DNA of 64,000 nt from Sphingobacteriales bacterium (lineage in GTDB: Bacteria > Bacteroidota > Bacteroidia > Chitinophagales > LD1), in contig JADFDM010000009.1 of the NCBI GenBank assembly GCA_018262795.1, positions 124,001 to 188,000 on the forward strand. The letters are read 5' to 3'. Within the stretch, counting starts at the first letter, position 1; every line of letters starts with the position of its first letter. Both the position numbers and the translations under genes were made by a program. Of the stretch, positions 9,890 through 18,464 are shown one piece after another. The notes beneath the pieces were generated by a model that saw only the letters and a list, made by a program, of their open reading frames with translations, ran no database searches and was not told where the DNA came from.

Positions 9890-10339
9890 ATGGAATTGCA
9901 CAATTTAAAACCTGCTGCCGGTTCAGTTGGCAGAAAGAAAAGAAAGGGAAGAGGTCAGGGTTCTACTGATGGCAAAACTGCCGGAAGAGGTCACAAAGGA
10001 GCGCAGTCCCGGTCAGGCTATAAACAAAAACTCGGTTTCGAAGGAGGTCAGATGCCTTTGCAAAGAAGAATGCCGAAAGTTGGATTTAAGAACTTTAATC
10101 GGGTAGAATATACCGGATTGAACTTAGGCAAAATTCAGCATGTGATAGATACCTATAACCTAAAGGAAATAACCGTTGAAAATCTTCGCGAAAACGGATT
10201 GCTGAAAAAGAGCGCTTTAGTAAAAGTGCTGGGAAACGGTGAATTGAAAAGTAAAGTGAATGTGACTGTTCATGCCATCAGCGAATCGGCCAAAGGCAAA
10301 ATAGAAGGATTGGGGGGCAGCGTTACGATTGTGAAATAA
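9890..10339 (+). CDS. rplO: 50S ribosomal protein L15
   Basis: A 149-residue L15. The glycine- and basic-rich N-terminal tail (VGRKKRKGRGQGSTDGKTAGRG) and the FEGGQMPLQRRMPKVGFKN segment are diagnostic. A strong hairpin with a T-run follows 20 bp after the stop, so many transcripts may end here before secY. Confidence 0.98.
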   Translation: MELHNLKPAAGSVGRKKRKGRGQGSTDGKTAGRGHKGAQSRSGYKQKLGFEGGQMPLQRRMPKVGFKNFNRVEYTGLNLGKIQHVIDTYNLKEITVENLRENGLLKKSALVKVLGNGELKSKVNVTVHAISESAKGKIEGLGGSVTIVK

Positions 10340-10358
10340 TCTTTCAAAAATTAAAGAG

Positions 10359-10383
10359 AGGATTCCACTTCGGAATCCTTTTT
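10359..10383 (+). terminator. Intrinsic terminator between rplO and secY
   Basis: A perfect 8-bp stem AGGATTCC (10359-10366)/GGAATCCT (10372-10379) with a 5-base loop is followed by TTTT. In most bacteria secY is cotranscribed with rplO, so this element would end or attenuate transcription within the usual operon. Confidence 0.7.
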
Positions 10384-10482
10384 ACTTAGAATTGAAGCAT
10401 GAATGAGCAAATAGTTTATCATCACTTTCCGATCACCAATCATGCGAATTCTATTTGCCGATTTTAAAACAAGTTTTTTCAA

Positions 10483-11838
10483 ATGAAACTGATTCAGAAG
10501 TTAAAAGAGATTTGGAGTATTGAGGAACTAAGACAAAGGATTATCCTTACCTTGGGTCTTATCGTCATTTATCGGTTAGGTACTTATATCGTACTACCCG
10601 GTATTGACCCAACCGGTCTGGAAAATATCAAATCGCAAGGTAGCAGTGGTATTCTCGGCTTGGTAAACCTGTTTGCAGGGGGAGCTTTCTCTCGTGCATC
10701 AGTGTTTGCGTTAGGGATTATGCCTTATATCTCAGCCTCCATTGCCATACAGTTGTTAACCATGGCCATCCCTTATTTCCAGAAATTACAGAAAGAAGGC
10801 GAGAGCGGCAGAAGAGAACTGAATCAATATACTCGTTTACTTACTATTGTAGTCACCCTCTTTCAAGGAGCCGGGTATGTCGTGTATTTGCGCAATGCCG
10901 ATGCGGCAGCGGTGATTCCTCACCTCTCGCCATTTATCTTCTCTATTTCTACCATTGTGGTACTCACCGCAGGAACTCTATTTGTGATGTGGATGGGCGA
11001 AAAGATTACCGATAAAGGAGTGGGTAATGGTATCTCTTTACTGATTATGGTGGGTATCCTCGCTCGATTTCCGGGGTCTATTTTGGAAGAATTCTCCTCT
11101 CGCTTAGCAAAAGGTGGATTGATTTCTTTTGTGATGGAATTGGCATTCCTCATCGTAGTGATTGGGGCTTGTATTCTATTGATTCAGGGAACCCGTAGAA
11201 TTCCGGTTCAATATGCAAAGCGGAATATTATTCAAGGAGGAAAAATGATGCAAGCCGGTGGCGTGCGCCAGTATTTACCTTTAAAAATAAACGCTTCCGG
11301 GGTAATGCCAATTATCTTCGCGCAAGCTATTATGTTCTTGCCTGCCACCATCGCACAGTTTTTGCCCGGTTTCGACCAAAATAGCAAATTCTTAATCGCC
11401 TTTAACGATATTAAATCTGTCCCTTATAATGCTACCTATTTTCTGTTAATAGTAGCATTTACATATTTCTATACTGCCTTGATTATTAACCCTACTCAGA
11501 TTGCTGACGACCTGAAAAGAAATAGCGGTTTTATTCCTGGCATTAAGCCCGGCAAGAAAACGGAAGAGTTCATTGATGCCGTTATTTCACGAATCACTTT
11601 ACCCGGTGCAATATTCCTCGGTATTGTTGCGATTATGCCTGCTATTGTAATGCTCTTCGATGTAAACAGCTCTTTTGCTTTGTTCTTCGGAGGAACTTCC
11701 ATCCTCATTATGGTAGGAGTTATTCTGGATACGTTGCAAACGGTAGAAACCTATCTGCTCAATCGCCACTATGATGGCTTGACTTCCTCCGGAAGGATTA
11801 AAGGCAGACAAGGACAAATGTACCAAACCAGCTACTAA
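10483..11838 (+). CDS. secY: Preprotein translocase channel subunit SecY
   Basis: A 451-residue inner-membrane protein with about ten transmembrane segments; it forms the SecYEG pore. Typical parts are RIILTLGLIVIYRLGTYIVLPGID at the first segment, LGIMPYISASI, and the cytoplasmic loop with RRIPVQYAKR. The C-terminus ends QGQMYQTSY. The gene is bracketed by hairpin terminators at 10359-10383 and 11847-11873, suggesting it is partly a separate unit; the 143-bp upstream gap has no clear promoter match. SecG is encoded at 56175. Confidence 0.98.
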   Translation: MKLIQKLKEIWSIEELRQRIILTLGLIVIYRLGTYIVLPGIDPTGLENIKSQGSSGILGLVNLFAGGAFSRASVFALGIMPYISASIAIQLLTMAIPYFQKLQKEGESGRRELNQYTRLLTIVVTLFQGAGYVVYLRNADAAAVIPHLSPFIFSISTIVVLTAGTLFVMWMGEKITDKGVGNGISLLIMVGILARFPGSILEEFSSRLAKGGLISFVMELAFLIVVIGACILLIQGTRRIPVQYAKRNIIQGGKMMQAGGVRQYLPLKINASGVMPIIFAQAIMFLPATIAQFLPGFDQNSKFLIAFNDIKSVPYNATYFLLIVAFTYFYTALIINPTQIADDLKRNSGFIPGIKPGKKTEEFIDAVISRITLPGAIFLGIVAIMPAIVMLFDVNSSFALFFGGTSILIMVGVILDTLQTVETYLLNRHYDGLTSSGRIKGRQGQMYQTSY

Positions 11839-11846
11839 TAAAATAT

Positions 11847-11873
11847 ACCCCTTTCTTTCAGAGAGGGGTTTTA
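11847..11873 (+). terminator. Intrinsic terminator between secY and map
   Basis: A 10-bp stem with one G-T pair, ACCCCTTTCT (11847-11856)/AGAGAGGGGT (11860-11869), a 3-base loop and a TTTT run. It ends only about 9 bp before the map start codon, so it could also mask the map initiation region in read-through RNA. Confidence 0.65.
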
Positions 11874-11881
11874 GTTTAAAT

Positions 11882-12682
11882 ATGGCTATACGAATTAATA
11901 CTGCTACAGAAATTGAACTGATCCGAAAAAGTTGTGAAGTGCTTTCACAAACACTCGCGATGATTGCCGGCAGCTTGAAAGCGGGAATGACCGGTGAGGA
12001 GATAGATAAACTGGCCGAAGAATTTATTAGAGATCATGGAGGAGCGCCTTCCTTTAAAGGCTATGAAGGATTTCCCAACACACTTTGTATTTCTTTGAAT
12101 GATGAAGTGGTGCATGGTATCCCGAAAAAAAGTGAGTTCAAAACCGGAGATATTGTATCGGTGGACTGTGGCGTTTTTATGAATGGATTTCATGGCGATA
12201 TGGCCTATACTTTTGGTATTGGAGAACTGCCACAAGAATCAGTACATCTGATGAGAGTAACGAAAGAGTCGTTATACCTGGGTATTGAGCAGGCGGTGGC
12301 GGGAAAGCGCACGGGAGACATTGGATTTGCTGTGCAGGAATATTGTGAAGTGCAACACCCTTACAAGTGTGTGCGTGAATTGGTGGGGCATGGAGTAGGT
12401 CGTACGATTCACGAAGATCCGCAGGTACCCAATTACGGAAGAAGAGGGCAGGGAACTCGGCTACCCGAAAATTGTGTGATAGCCATAGAGCCTATGGTGA
12501 ACCTTGGCAAGAAAGATATTTATACAAAGCGCGACCATTGGACCATTGCCACACAGGATGGGAAACCATCTGCTCATTATGAGCATACAGTTGCAGTGAA
12601 AGCAGGGAAGGCAGATATTCTTTCCACCTTTAAAGGGATCGAAGAGGCGCTGGAGAAAAATGCAGAATTAGTGAGGATTTGA
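11882..12682 (+). CDS. map: Type I methionine aminopeptidase
   Basis: Removes the N-terminal Met from new proteins after deformylation. The 266-residue protein carries the pita-bread metal ligands in VSVDCGVFMNGFHGDMAYTF (two Asp), ELVGHGVGRTIHEDP (His) and IAIEPMV (Glu), and a final Glu in the HYEHTVAV segment. It starts just after the secY terminator. Partner functions def (62149) and fmt (49701) are also in the window. Confidence 0.96.
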   Translation: MAIRINTATEIELIRKSCEVLSQTLAMIAGSLKAGMTGEEIDKLAEEFIRDHGGAPSFKGYEGFPNTLCISLNDEVVHGIPKKSEFKTGDIVSVDCGVFMNGFHGDMAYTFGIGELPQESVHLMRVTKESLYLGIEQAVAGKRTGDIGFAVQEYCEVQHPYKCVRELVGHGVGRTIHEDPQVPNYGRRGQGTRLPENCVIAIEPMVNLGKKDIYTKRDHWTIATQDGKPSAHYEHTVAVKAGKADILSTFKGIEEALEKNAELVRI

Positions 12683-12719
12683 GAGTGCAGTATTTAGCTG
12701 AAAATTTACTGACAAAAAT

Positions 12720-12749
12720 TTGCTGCATTGTTCATAAAATCTATCTTTG
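12720..12749 (+). promoter_or_regulatory. infA operon promoter
   Basis: TTG (12720-12722), exactly 19 bases, TATCTTTG (12742-12749): a perfect Bacteroidota promoter match, 61 bp before infA. It would drive infA-rpmJ-rpsM-rpsK-rpsD-rpoA-rplQ independently of the upstream genes. Confidence 0.75.
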
Positions 12750-12751
12750 CA

Positions 12752-12810
12752 GTCCATTTTTGGAAAGCAGTGCCAAAAAGCGTGCAAAACCATAGGGATT
12801 AACACATTAA
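12752..12810 (+). promoter_or_regulatory. 5' leader of the infA transcript with conserved element
   Basis: The leader starts GTCCATTTTT, like the rplE leader. It then forms a hairpin with GCAgTGC (12767-12773) paired to GCGTGC (12780-12785), one bulged G and one G-T pair, ending CGTGCAAAA. The common layout with 6743-6790 suggests a shared control or start-site element. Confidence 0.45.
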
Positions 12811-13029
12811 ATGGCAAAACAAGACCTGATTAAACAAGACGGAATCATCACAGAAGCATTGAGCAATGCGATGTTTCGTGTAAAGCTGGAAAATGGGCAT
12901 GAAATAATTGCTCACATATCGGGAAAGATGAGGATGCACTACATCAAAATTTTGCCCGGTGACAGAGTGCAGGTAGAGATGAGTCCGTATGATTTAAACA
13001 AGGGTAGAATAACATTCAGATACAAATAA
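12811..13029 (+). CDS. infA: Translation initiation factor IF-1
   Basis: A 72-residue OB-fold protein that binds the ribosomal A site during initiation. The sequence matches the family along its length, with [26 protein letters not shown] and [25 protein letters not shown]. It is the first gene after its own promoter, and the start is preceded by A-rich sequence with no Shine-Dalgarno. Confidence 0.98.
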   Translation: MAKQDLIKQDGIITEALSNAMFRVKLENGHEIIAHISGKMRMHYIKILPGDRVQVEMSPYDLNKGRITFRYK

Positions 13030-13062
13030 GCGCAAGCAATTCAATCGAATAAATAAACCATC

Positions 13063-13179
13063 ATGAAAGTAAGAGCATCAGTAAAAAAGAGAAGTGCGGA
13101 TTGCAAAGTAGTAAGACGCAAAGGTGTTGTTTTCATCATCAACAAAAAGAATCCAAAATTTAAACAACGTCAGGGATAA
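13063..13179 (+). CDS. rpmJ: 50S ribosomal protein L36 (zinc-free type)
   Basis: A 38-residue L36 that starts [20 protein letters not shown] and ends KFKQRQG. Only one of the zinc ligands of the classic form (three Cys and one His) is present, Cys14; the other positions carry Ser, Asn and Lys. It is therefore a zinc-independent variant, as also suggested for S14 here. It lies between infA and rpsM as usual. Confidence 0.95.
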   Translation: MKVRASVKKRSADCKVVRRKGVVFIINKKNPKFKQRQG

Positions 13180-13210
13180 TCATTTCACCTAAACCAAGAG
13201 ATTACAAAGC

Positions 13211-13588
13211 ATGGCACGTATAGCAGGGATAGATCTTCCGAACAATAAAAGAGGCGTAATTGCTCTTACCTACATTTATGGAATTGGCAGAACTACAGCC
13301 ACTAAAATTCTAACCAGTAACGGGATTGATTTAAATATCAAAGTAGCCGACTGGAACGATGAGCAGATGAACGGTATTCTGACTTATTTGGCAAACCACC
13401 TGAAATTAGAAGGGGAACTTCGCGGAGAGGTACAACAGAATATTAAAAGGCTTCAGGACATTGGTTCGTTCAGAGGAATTCGTCACAGAAAAGGACTTCC
13501 GGTTCGTGGTCAAAGAACAAAGACCAATGCCAGAACAAGAAAAGGTAAGCGCAAGACCGTTGCCAATAAGAAGATGGCAACTAAGTAA
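13211..13588 (+). CDS. rpsM: 30S ribosomal protein S13
   Basis: A 125-residue S13 at the head of the small subunit. It starts [14 protein letters not shown], contains [10 protein letters not shown] and [20 protein letters not shown], and ends with a lysine-rich tail typical of the family. Confidence 0.98.
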   Translation: MARIAGIDLPNNKRGVIALTYIYGIGRTTATKILTSNGIDLNIKVADWNDEQMNGILTYLANHLKLEGELRGEVQQNIKRLQDIGSFRGIRHRKGLPVRGQRTKTNARTRKGKRKTVANKKMATK

Positions 13589-13628
13589 TCTGTAACAGTT
13601 AGCAGAAAATAGAAAACTAAGATTTATA

Positions 13629-14042
13629 ATGGCAAAGCAACAACAATCACAAACTGCAACCGCTAAGGCGAAGGCAAAAAAGAGAGTGGTAAAAGTAGAT
13701 AGCGAAGGGAAGGTTTTCCTGAATGCTACTTTTAATAACATCATTATCACTTTCACCAACATGTTAGGGCACACCATCAGTTGGAGTTCAGCAGGGAAAG
13801 TAGGGTTCCGTGGTTCAAAAAAGAACACTCCTTATGCTGCACAGATGGCCGCTTCAGAAGCCGCTAAGGTAGCTCACGATGCAGGGTTGAGAAAAGTAGA
13901 GGTGTTTGTAAAAGGTCCCGGGGCAGGTCGCGAATCTGCTATCCGTACTATTTATTCAAGCGGCATTGAGGTAACGGTCATCAATGATACTACTCCCATC
14001 CCACACAACGGATGCCGTCCTCCTAAAAGAAGAAGAGTTTAA
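13629..14042 (+). CDS. rpsK: 30S ribosomal protein S11
   Basis: A 137-residue S11 of the platform. It has [43 protein letters not shown] and the end [18 protein letters not shown], all diagnostic. The first ~20 residues form a Gln/Ala/Lys-rich extension. Confidence 0.98.
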   Translation: MAKQQQSQTATAKAKAKKRVVKVDSEGKVFLNATFNNIIITFTNMLGHTISWSSAGKVGFRGSKKNTPYAAQMAASEAAKVAHDAGLRKVEVFVKGPGAGRESAIRTIYSSGIEVTVINDTTPIPHNGCRPPKRRRV

Positions 14043-14068
14043 TCTAGAAAATTTAAGATTCACAAGTT

Positions 14069-14674
14069 ATGGCAAGATACATAGGCCCCAAAACTAAGAT
14101 TGCGCGTAAATTCGGAGACGCTATTTTCGGAACCGATAAGTATTTCGACAAGAGAAGTTACGCTCCCGGTCAGCATGGACTTTCTAAGAAACGAAAGACC
14201 AAAAGTGAGTATGCTATACAGTTGTATGAAAAGCAAAAAGCTAAGTACACTTACGGTCTGTTAGAGCGGCAGTTTAGAAATCTGTTTGAAAAGGCTTCCA
14301 GAAAGAAAGGGGTAACGGGAGATAACTTGTTTAAATTATTAGAAGGAAGATTAGATAATACAGTTTATCGTTTAGGGTTTGCTGCCTCTCGTGCTCAGGC
14401 ACGTCAGTTGGTTACTCACAAGCACGTGAGCGTAAACGGACAAATTGTAAATATCCCTTCTTTTACCTTGAAGCCAGGGGATAAAGTAGCTCTTCGTGAA
14501 CGTTCTAAAAACTTAGATGTAGTGCGCGAAGCATTAGCCAAAAGAGGAAAGAAATTCAACTGGTTAGTGTTAGATGAAAAAGCAGTAGAAGGAACTTTTG
14601 TTGATTTCCCGGAAAGAGAGCAAGTGCCGGAGAATATCAACGAGCAGTTGATTGTGGAATTGTATTCTAAGTAA
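14069..14674 (+). CDS. rpsD: 30S ribosomal protein S4
   Basis: A 201-residue primary 16S-binding protein. It starts [16 protein letters not shown], carries the S4 RNA-binding domain near [20 protein letters not shown] and [11 protein letters not shown], and has no cysteine cluster at the N-terminus (zinc-free form). It lies in the alpha operon order rpsM-rpsK-rpsD-rpoA. Confidence 0.98.
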   Translation: MARYIGPKTKIARKFGDAIFGTDKYFDKRSYAPGQHGLSKKRKTKSEYAIQLYEKQKAKYTYGLLERQFRNLFEKASRKKGVTGDNLFKLLEGRLDNTVYRLGFAASRAQARQLVTHKHVSVNGQIVNIPSFTLKPGDKVALRERSKNLDVVREALAKRGKKFNWLVLDEKAVEGTFVDFPEREQVPENINEQLIVELYSK

Positions 14675-14750
14675 TACCGGATGACCGGATAAAATAACCG
14701 GTCGCTAATTTTCATAAGTAATCACAAAATTTAAAACTCAATATACGCAT

Positions 14751-15740
14751 ATGAGCATGTTAACCTTTCAGAAACCCGATAAGATTACTCTTCAGAAAGC
14801 TACTGACTTTGAAGGAACCTTTGAATTTAAACCATTAGAGCCTGGCTTTGGTGTTACTATTGGTAATGCGCTGCGCAGAGTACTGCTTTCTTCCTTAGAA
14901 GGATATGCTATCAGCGGAATTAAAATTTCCGGTGTAGATCATGAGTTTTCTACTATCAAAGGAATATTGGAAGATGTAACTGAAATAGTGCTGAACCTAA
15001 AGCAGGTTCGTTTGAAAAAAGTAATGGATGATGAAGCGGCTTCCGATAAAATTTACATTGCCCTGAAAAATCAAGCGCAGTTTAAGGCCGAGCATATTGA
15101 AAAGCATACCAACGTATATCAGGTAATGAATCCTGAAATGGTAATATGCAATATGGATGGAAATGTAAACTTAGAGATTGAACTTTCTATTTCAAAAGGT
15201 CGCGGATATGTTCCGGCTGATGAAAACTCAAAAGAACATCCCATTGGCTTTATTCCCATTGATGCTATTTACACTCCTATCAAGAATGTAAAATATACTG
15301 TAGAGCCTTTTCGTGTAGAGCAGCGTGTGGATTTTGAAAAATTAGTATTGGAGGTAAACACAGATGGAACAATTCATCCTGAAGAATCAGTAAAAGAGGC
15401 TTCGAGAATTTTGATTCAGCACCTGATGTTGATTACCGATGAGCACATTTCATTTGACAGCCCGGCTACTACCGAAACAGAAATGGTAGATGAGCACGTG
15501 TTACACATGCGCAAACTGTTGAAGACTCCGTTGGAAGATATGGATCTTTCCGTGCGTGCCTTCAACTGCCTGAAAGCTGCGAAAATTAATTCCTTAGAAG
15601 AGTTAGTTCAGTTCAACACCAACGATTTACTGAAGTTCCGCAACTTTGGTAAGAAATCACTGGTTGAAATTGAAGCTTTATTACATGAAAAAGGACTCAG
15701 CTTCGGTATGGACTTGGGGAAATTTAAATTAGACGAGTGA
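14751..15740 (+). CDS. rpoA: RNA polymerase alpha subunit
   Basis: A 329-residue alpha subunit. The N-terminal assembly domain contains FKPLEPGFGVTIGNALRRVLLSSLEG. The C-terminal domain (about residues 255-320), which contacts UP elements and activators, has LEDMDLSVRAFNCLKAAKINSLEELV and FGKKSLVEI. Normal length and position. Confidence 0.98.
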   Translation: MSMLTFQKPDKITLQKATDFEGTFEFKPLEPGFGVTIGNALRRVLLSSLEGYAISGIKISGVDHEFSTIKGILEDVTEIVLNLKQVRLKKVMDDEAASDKIYIALKNQAQFKAEHIEKHTNVYQVMNPEMVICNMDGNVNLEIELSISKGRGYVPADENSKEHPIGFIPIDAIYTPIKNVKYTVEPFRVEQRVDFEKLVLEVNTDGTIHPEESVKEASRILIQHLMLITDEHISFDSPATTETEMVDEHVLHMRKLLKTPLEDMDLSVRAFNCLKAAKINSLEELVQFNTNDLLKFRNFGKKSLVEIEALLHEKGLSFGMDLGKFKLDE

Positions 15741-15781
15741 TCGCCACACACTATTAAAGAAATTCGATAAAGATTTAAGTC

Positions 15782-16291
15782 ATGAGACACGGAGATAAGG
15801 TTAATAATTTAGGAAGAAAGAAAGCGCACCGCGTTGCGATGTTGGAGAATATGGCTTCTTCGCTGATAGAGCACAAGCGTATTTTCACCACGGTAGCAAA
15901 GGCGAAAGCATTGCGTGTGTTTGTAGAGCCACTCATTAATAGAAGTAAGAACAACACAACGCACAATAGACGGGTAGTGTTCAGCTATCTGCAAAGCAAA
16001 GAAGCGATTAAGGAATTGTTTGGTGTGGTAGGGGCTAAAGTAGCCGACAGACCAGGTGGTTATACGCGCATTATTAAAACCGGCTTTCGCGCAGGCGATG
16101 CTGCTGAAATGGCAATGATTGAGCTGGTTGATTTCAACGAAACCTATACCCAGAACAAGAACACCGCTAAAGCAACAGAGCCTAAGAAAAGGACTAGAAG
16201 ATCAGGTGCCGCTAAAAAAGCTACTGCAAAAGAAGTGGTAGAGCCGAAAGTGGAAGAAACAAATGATACTACAGAAGCTGCCGCAGAATAG
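15782..16291 (+). CDS. rplQ: 50S ribosomal protein L17 with acidic/basic C-terminal tail
   Basis: A 169-residue L17. The first ~115 residues are the standard fold ([21 protein letters not shown] to the [24 protein letters not shown] region). The last ~50 residues form a low-complexity tail rich in Lys, Ala, Thr and Glu, a common extension in Bacteroidota. It is the last gene of the ribosomal block and is followed by a clear terminator. Confidence 0.97.
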   Translation: MRHGDKVNNLGRKKAHRVAMLENMASSLIEHKRIFTTVAKAKALRVFVEPLINRSKNNTTHNRRVVFSYLQSKEAIKELFGVVGAKVADRPGGYTRIIKTGFRAGDAAEMAMIELVDFNETYTQNKNTAKATEPKKRTRRSGAAKKATAKEVVEPKVEETNDTTEAAAE

Positions 16292-16323
16292 GTCAGACAT
16301 TGTTCTAAATAAATTTTAAAAAG

Positions 16324-16350
16324 CCCATCGAATAAAGCGATGGGTTTTTT
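16324..16350 (+). terminator. Terminator of the alpha operon
   Basis: A perfect 7-bp stem CCCATCG (16324-16330)/CGATGGG (16338-16344), loop of 7, followed by six Ts. It lies 32 bp after the rplQ stop and ends the ribosomal block. Confidence 0.85.
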
Positions 16351-16394
16351 GTTTGCTGTGCATGATTATTTTTACCCTTTAAACAAAGAATGAA

Positions 16395-16715
16395 ATGCCG
16401 TTAAATGTGATTTCTGATGCGGACTTCAACCAAAATTTGTCTGCCCATCCTAAAATAATTGTGAAGTACTATGCCGATTGGTGTGGCTCCTGCAAACTGT
16501 TTGCTCCGAAATTCAAAAGGCTTTCTGGCGATGAGCGGTTCGCAGGGATTGAGTTCTTCGAAGTGGATGCAGAGAACAACCCTGAAGCTCGTAAAGCTGC
16601 GGGAGTAGATAATCTTCCGTTTGTAGCTATTTTCAAAAACGGAAAATTGGTAGAAGGCCATGCCACTTCCAAAGAAGATTTTGTAGTAGGTCTGCTCGAT
16701 AAATTGAAAGATTAA
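16395..16715 (+). CDS. Thioredoxin-family protein
   Basis: A 106-residue cytoplasmic thioredoxin fold with the active site WCGSC (Cys30 and Cys33 region), a DADWCG-like approach (YYADWCGSC) and the cis-Pro in DNLPFVAIF. The active-site dipeptide is Gly-Ser instead of Gly-Pro, so its redox potential may differ from TrxA. It is followed after 12 bp by a small Bacteroidota gene, probably cotranscribed. Confidence 0.9.
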   Translation: MPLNVISDADFNQNLSAHPKIIVKYYADWCGSCKLFAPKFKRLSGDERFAGIEFFEVDAENNPEARKAAGVDNLPFVAIFKNGKLVEGHATSKEDFVVGLLDKLKD

Positions 16716-16727
16716 TACGGAAGAACC

Positions 16728-16970
16728 ATGCAATTACCTGAAATAAAAAAGCTGACGGAAGCATACTCTATGGAGCAGTTGCGCGAGGCAGAAGATGCTA
16801 TTCTGAACGAACAGCCTATTTCAATAGAAGTGGGAGGGAAGGATGAAGGCGAACAACTGACTCATGTATTGGCGGCTATTGAAATTCTCCACGATATGCA
16901 GCAAAACCAAAGCGATCTGCGAACAGCGATCAGAAACTACACCCAAAGAGTTCGAAATTCTATTAGTTGA
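16728..16970 (+). CDS. Small conserved protein, probable DUF6952 family
   Basis: An 80-residue soluble protein, rich in Glu and Gln, beginning MQLPEIKKLTEAYS and ending NYTQRVRNSIS. The start (M-x-LP-x-IK) and the end resemble a small Bacteroidota family that I recall as DUF6952 and that is often next to a thioredoxin, as here. The function is unknown; a role linked to the thioredoxin is only suggested by the arrangement. Confidence 0.65.
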   Translation: MQLPEIKKLTEAYSMEQLREAEDAILNEQPISIEVGGKDEGEQLTHVLAAIEILHDMQQNQSDLRTAIRNYTQRVRNSIS

Positions 16971-17028
16971 AATAGTAGAAGTAAAAGGGGGCGAGTCAGC
17001 AGATGGTAAACAAGGCTGTGTGATACGT

Positions 17029-18456
17029 TTATTTTCCTCTGCCATACATCACCGTCAGCACGGTGTAAATCATGATTTTGAAATCCATCATCAAGCTCAT
17101 GTTTTCCATGTAAATGATGTCGTACTTTAAGCGCTTTACCATTTCATCTACGGTAGAAGCGTACCCGTATTTGACCATGCCCAGTGAGGTGATGCCGGGC
17201 AGTACCTTAAACACATGGCGATAATAAGGAGCTACCTCAATAATACGGTCGGCAAAATATTTTCTCTCGGCACGTGGCCCTACAATACTCATTTCGCCTT
17301 TCAGCACATTGATAAATTGAGGCAGTTCATCTATCCGGTATTTGCGGATGACGCTGCCTATGGGTGTAATGCGAGAATCATTCTCAGAGGTGAGTTGCGG
17401 CCCGCTTTTTTCGGCACCTACATGCATGGAACGGAACTTAATGATGTGGAACGGCCGGCCGTATTGCCCTAAGCGCTCTTGTGTGTAAAACACCGGCCCT
17501 TTATCGGTCCACCAAATGCGAAACGCTACATATAGGGTGCATGGAAGGGTAATGATAATAGCTGCCAGGGAGGCTAAAACATCAAACCAGCGCTTGGTAA
17601 TGCGCTCCCATTCCTTCAGAGCCAGCGGAGGAATTTCAATAAAGCCTTCCCCGATCAGGTGATTCATTTTCACCGTGCGCGAAAGAATGTCGTACATATC
17701 GGGAATAATGCGGATAGTCACATTTTTATCTGCCAGACGGTTTAATATATCATTCAGCTTAGGATGTTCGGATGACTCAATGGCAATAATTACTTCTTCA
17801 ATATCCGGATGTGCCTCCATTATTTTTTCAAGGTCGGGGAGTTTGCCCAACTCCTTCAATTCAGCAGTAAGTGTATTTTCAGAGCAGCCATTCAATTCTA
17901 AGTAGCCGATAAAATTGAAGCCAAACGATTCTGCTCTTTCTTTCAGTTGTACATAGAGTTCATTGGCCTTGCTGCTGCTGCCTATCATCAGGGTAACGAA
18001 TCCTACCTTTCCCCGCTTAATGTTTCGTTTGAGAATATTTAGTACGAGGATGCGAAACGTTGCCGTAAAGAGCATCTGAAACGTAAAGAGCACAAAAAAA
18101 GTGAGGTAGTAATCGGAATACTTTCTTACATAATCATCGAGCAATAGCAGAAAGAAGATGATGATGGAGCCGAAGAAAGTAACCACAAAGGTTTTCCCGA
18201 TTTCCTGAAGTCGTGATTTGCGGTACAAATCAGAATAGGTGCCGGTGAGGTAATGAAACAGCAGCCACAACTCGGGAACTATGAGGATGGCCACCCAAAA
18301 ATTATTATCGGCAAAGGGAAGGAGAAGGTCAAAGGGATGCGCTTCGATCACCGTTTTGCGAAACACAAACAGACCGTACCAAGCTAAAACTGAAGCGGCA
18401 TAATCGCAAAGAACATACCACCAGATTTCTCTTTTTCTTCTGTTCATACCCATCAA
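17029..18456 (-). CDS. Polyprenyl-phosphate sugar-1-phosphate transferase (WcaJ-like)
   Basis: A 475-residue membrane enzyme that would start an exopolysaccharide or O-antigen unit by moving a sugar phosphate to undecaprenyl phosphate. Four to five N-terminal transmembrane segments are followed by a CoA-binding-like Rossmann part (about 140-270) and the bacterial sugar-transferase domain, with a KRWFDVLASLAAIIITLP segment, KFRSMHVGAEKSGPQLT, IGSVIRKYRIDELPQFINVLKGEMSIVGPRAE-type motifs and LPGITS. MNRRKREIWW at 18447 is an alternative start. It is the last gene of a three-gene minus-strand group. Confidence 0.9.
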   Translation of the reverse strand: MMGMNRRKREIWWYVLCDYAASVLAWYGLFVFRKTVIEAHPFDLLLPFADNNFWVAILIVPELWLLFHYLTGTYSDLYRKSRLQEIGKTFVVTFFGSIIIFFLLLLDDYVRKYSDYYLTFFVLFTFQMLFTATFRILVLNILKRNIKRGKVGFVTLMIGSSSKANELYVQLKERAESFGFNFIGYLELNGCSENTLTAELKELGKLPDLEKIMEAHPDIEEVIIAIESSEHPKLNDILNRLADKNVTIRIIPDMYDILSRTVKMNHLIGEGFIEIPPLALKEWERITKRWFDVLASLAAIIITLPCTLYVAFRIWWTDKGPVFYTQERLGQYGRPFHIIKFRSMHVGAEKSGPQLTSENDSRITPIGSVIRKYRIDELPQFINVLKGEMSIVGPRAERKYFADRIIEVAPYYRHVFKVLPGITSLGMVKYGYASTVDEMVKRLKYDIIYMENMSLMMDFKIMIYTVLTVMYGRGK

Positions 18457-18464
18457 TCGCTAAA

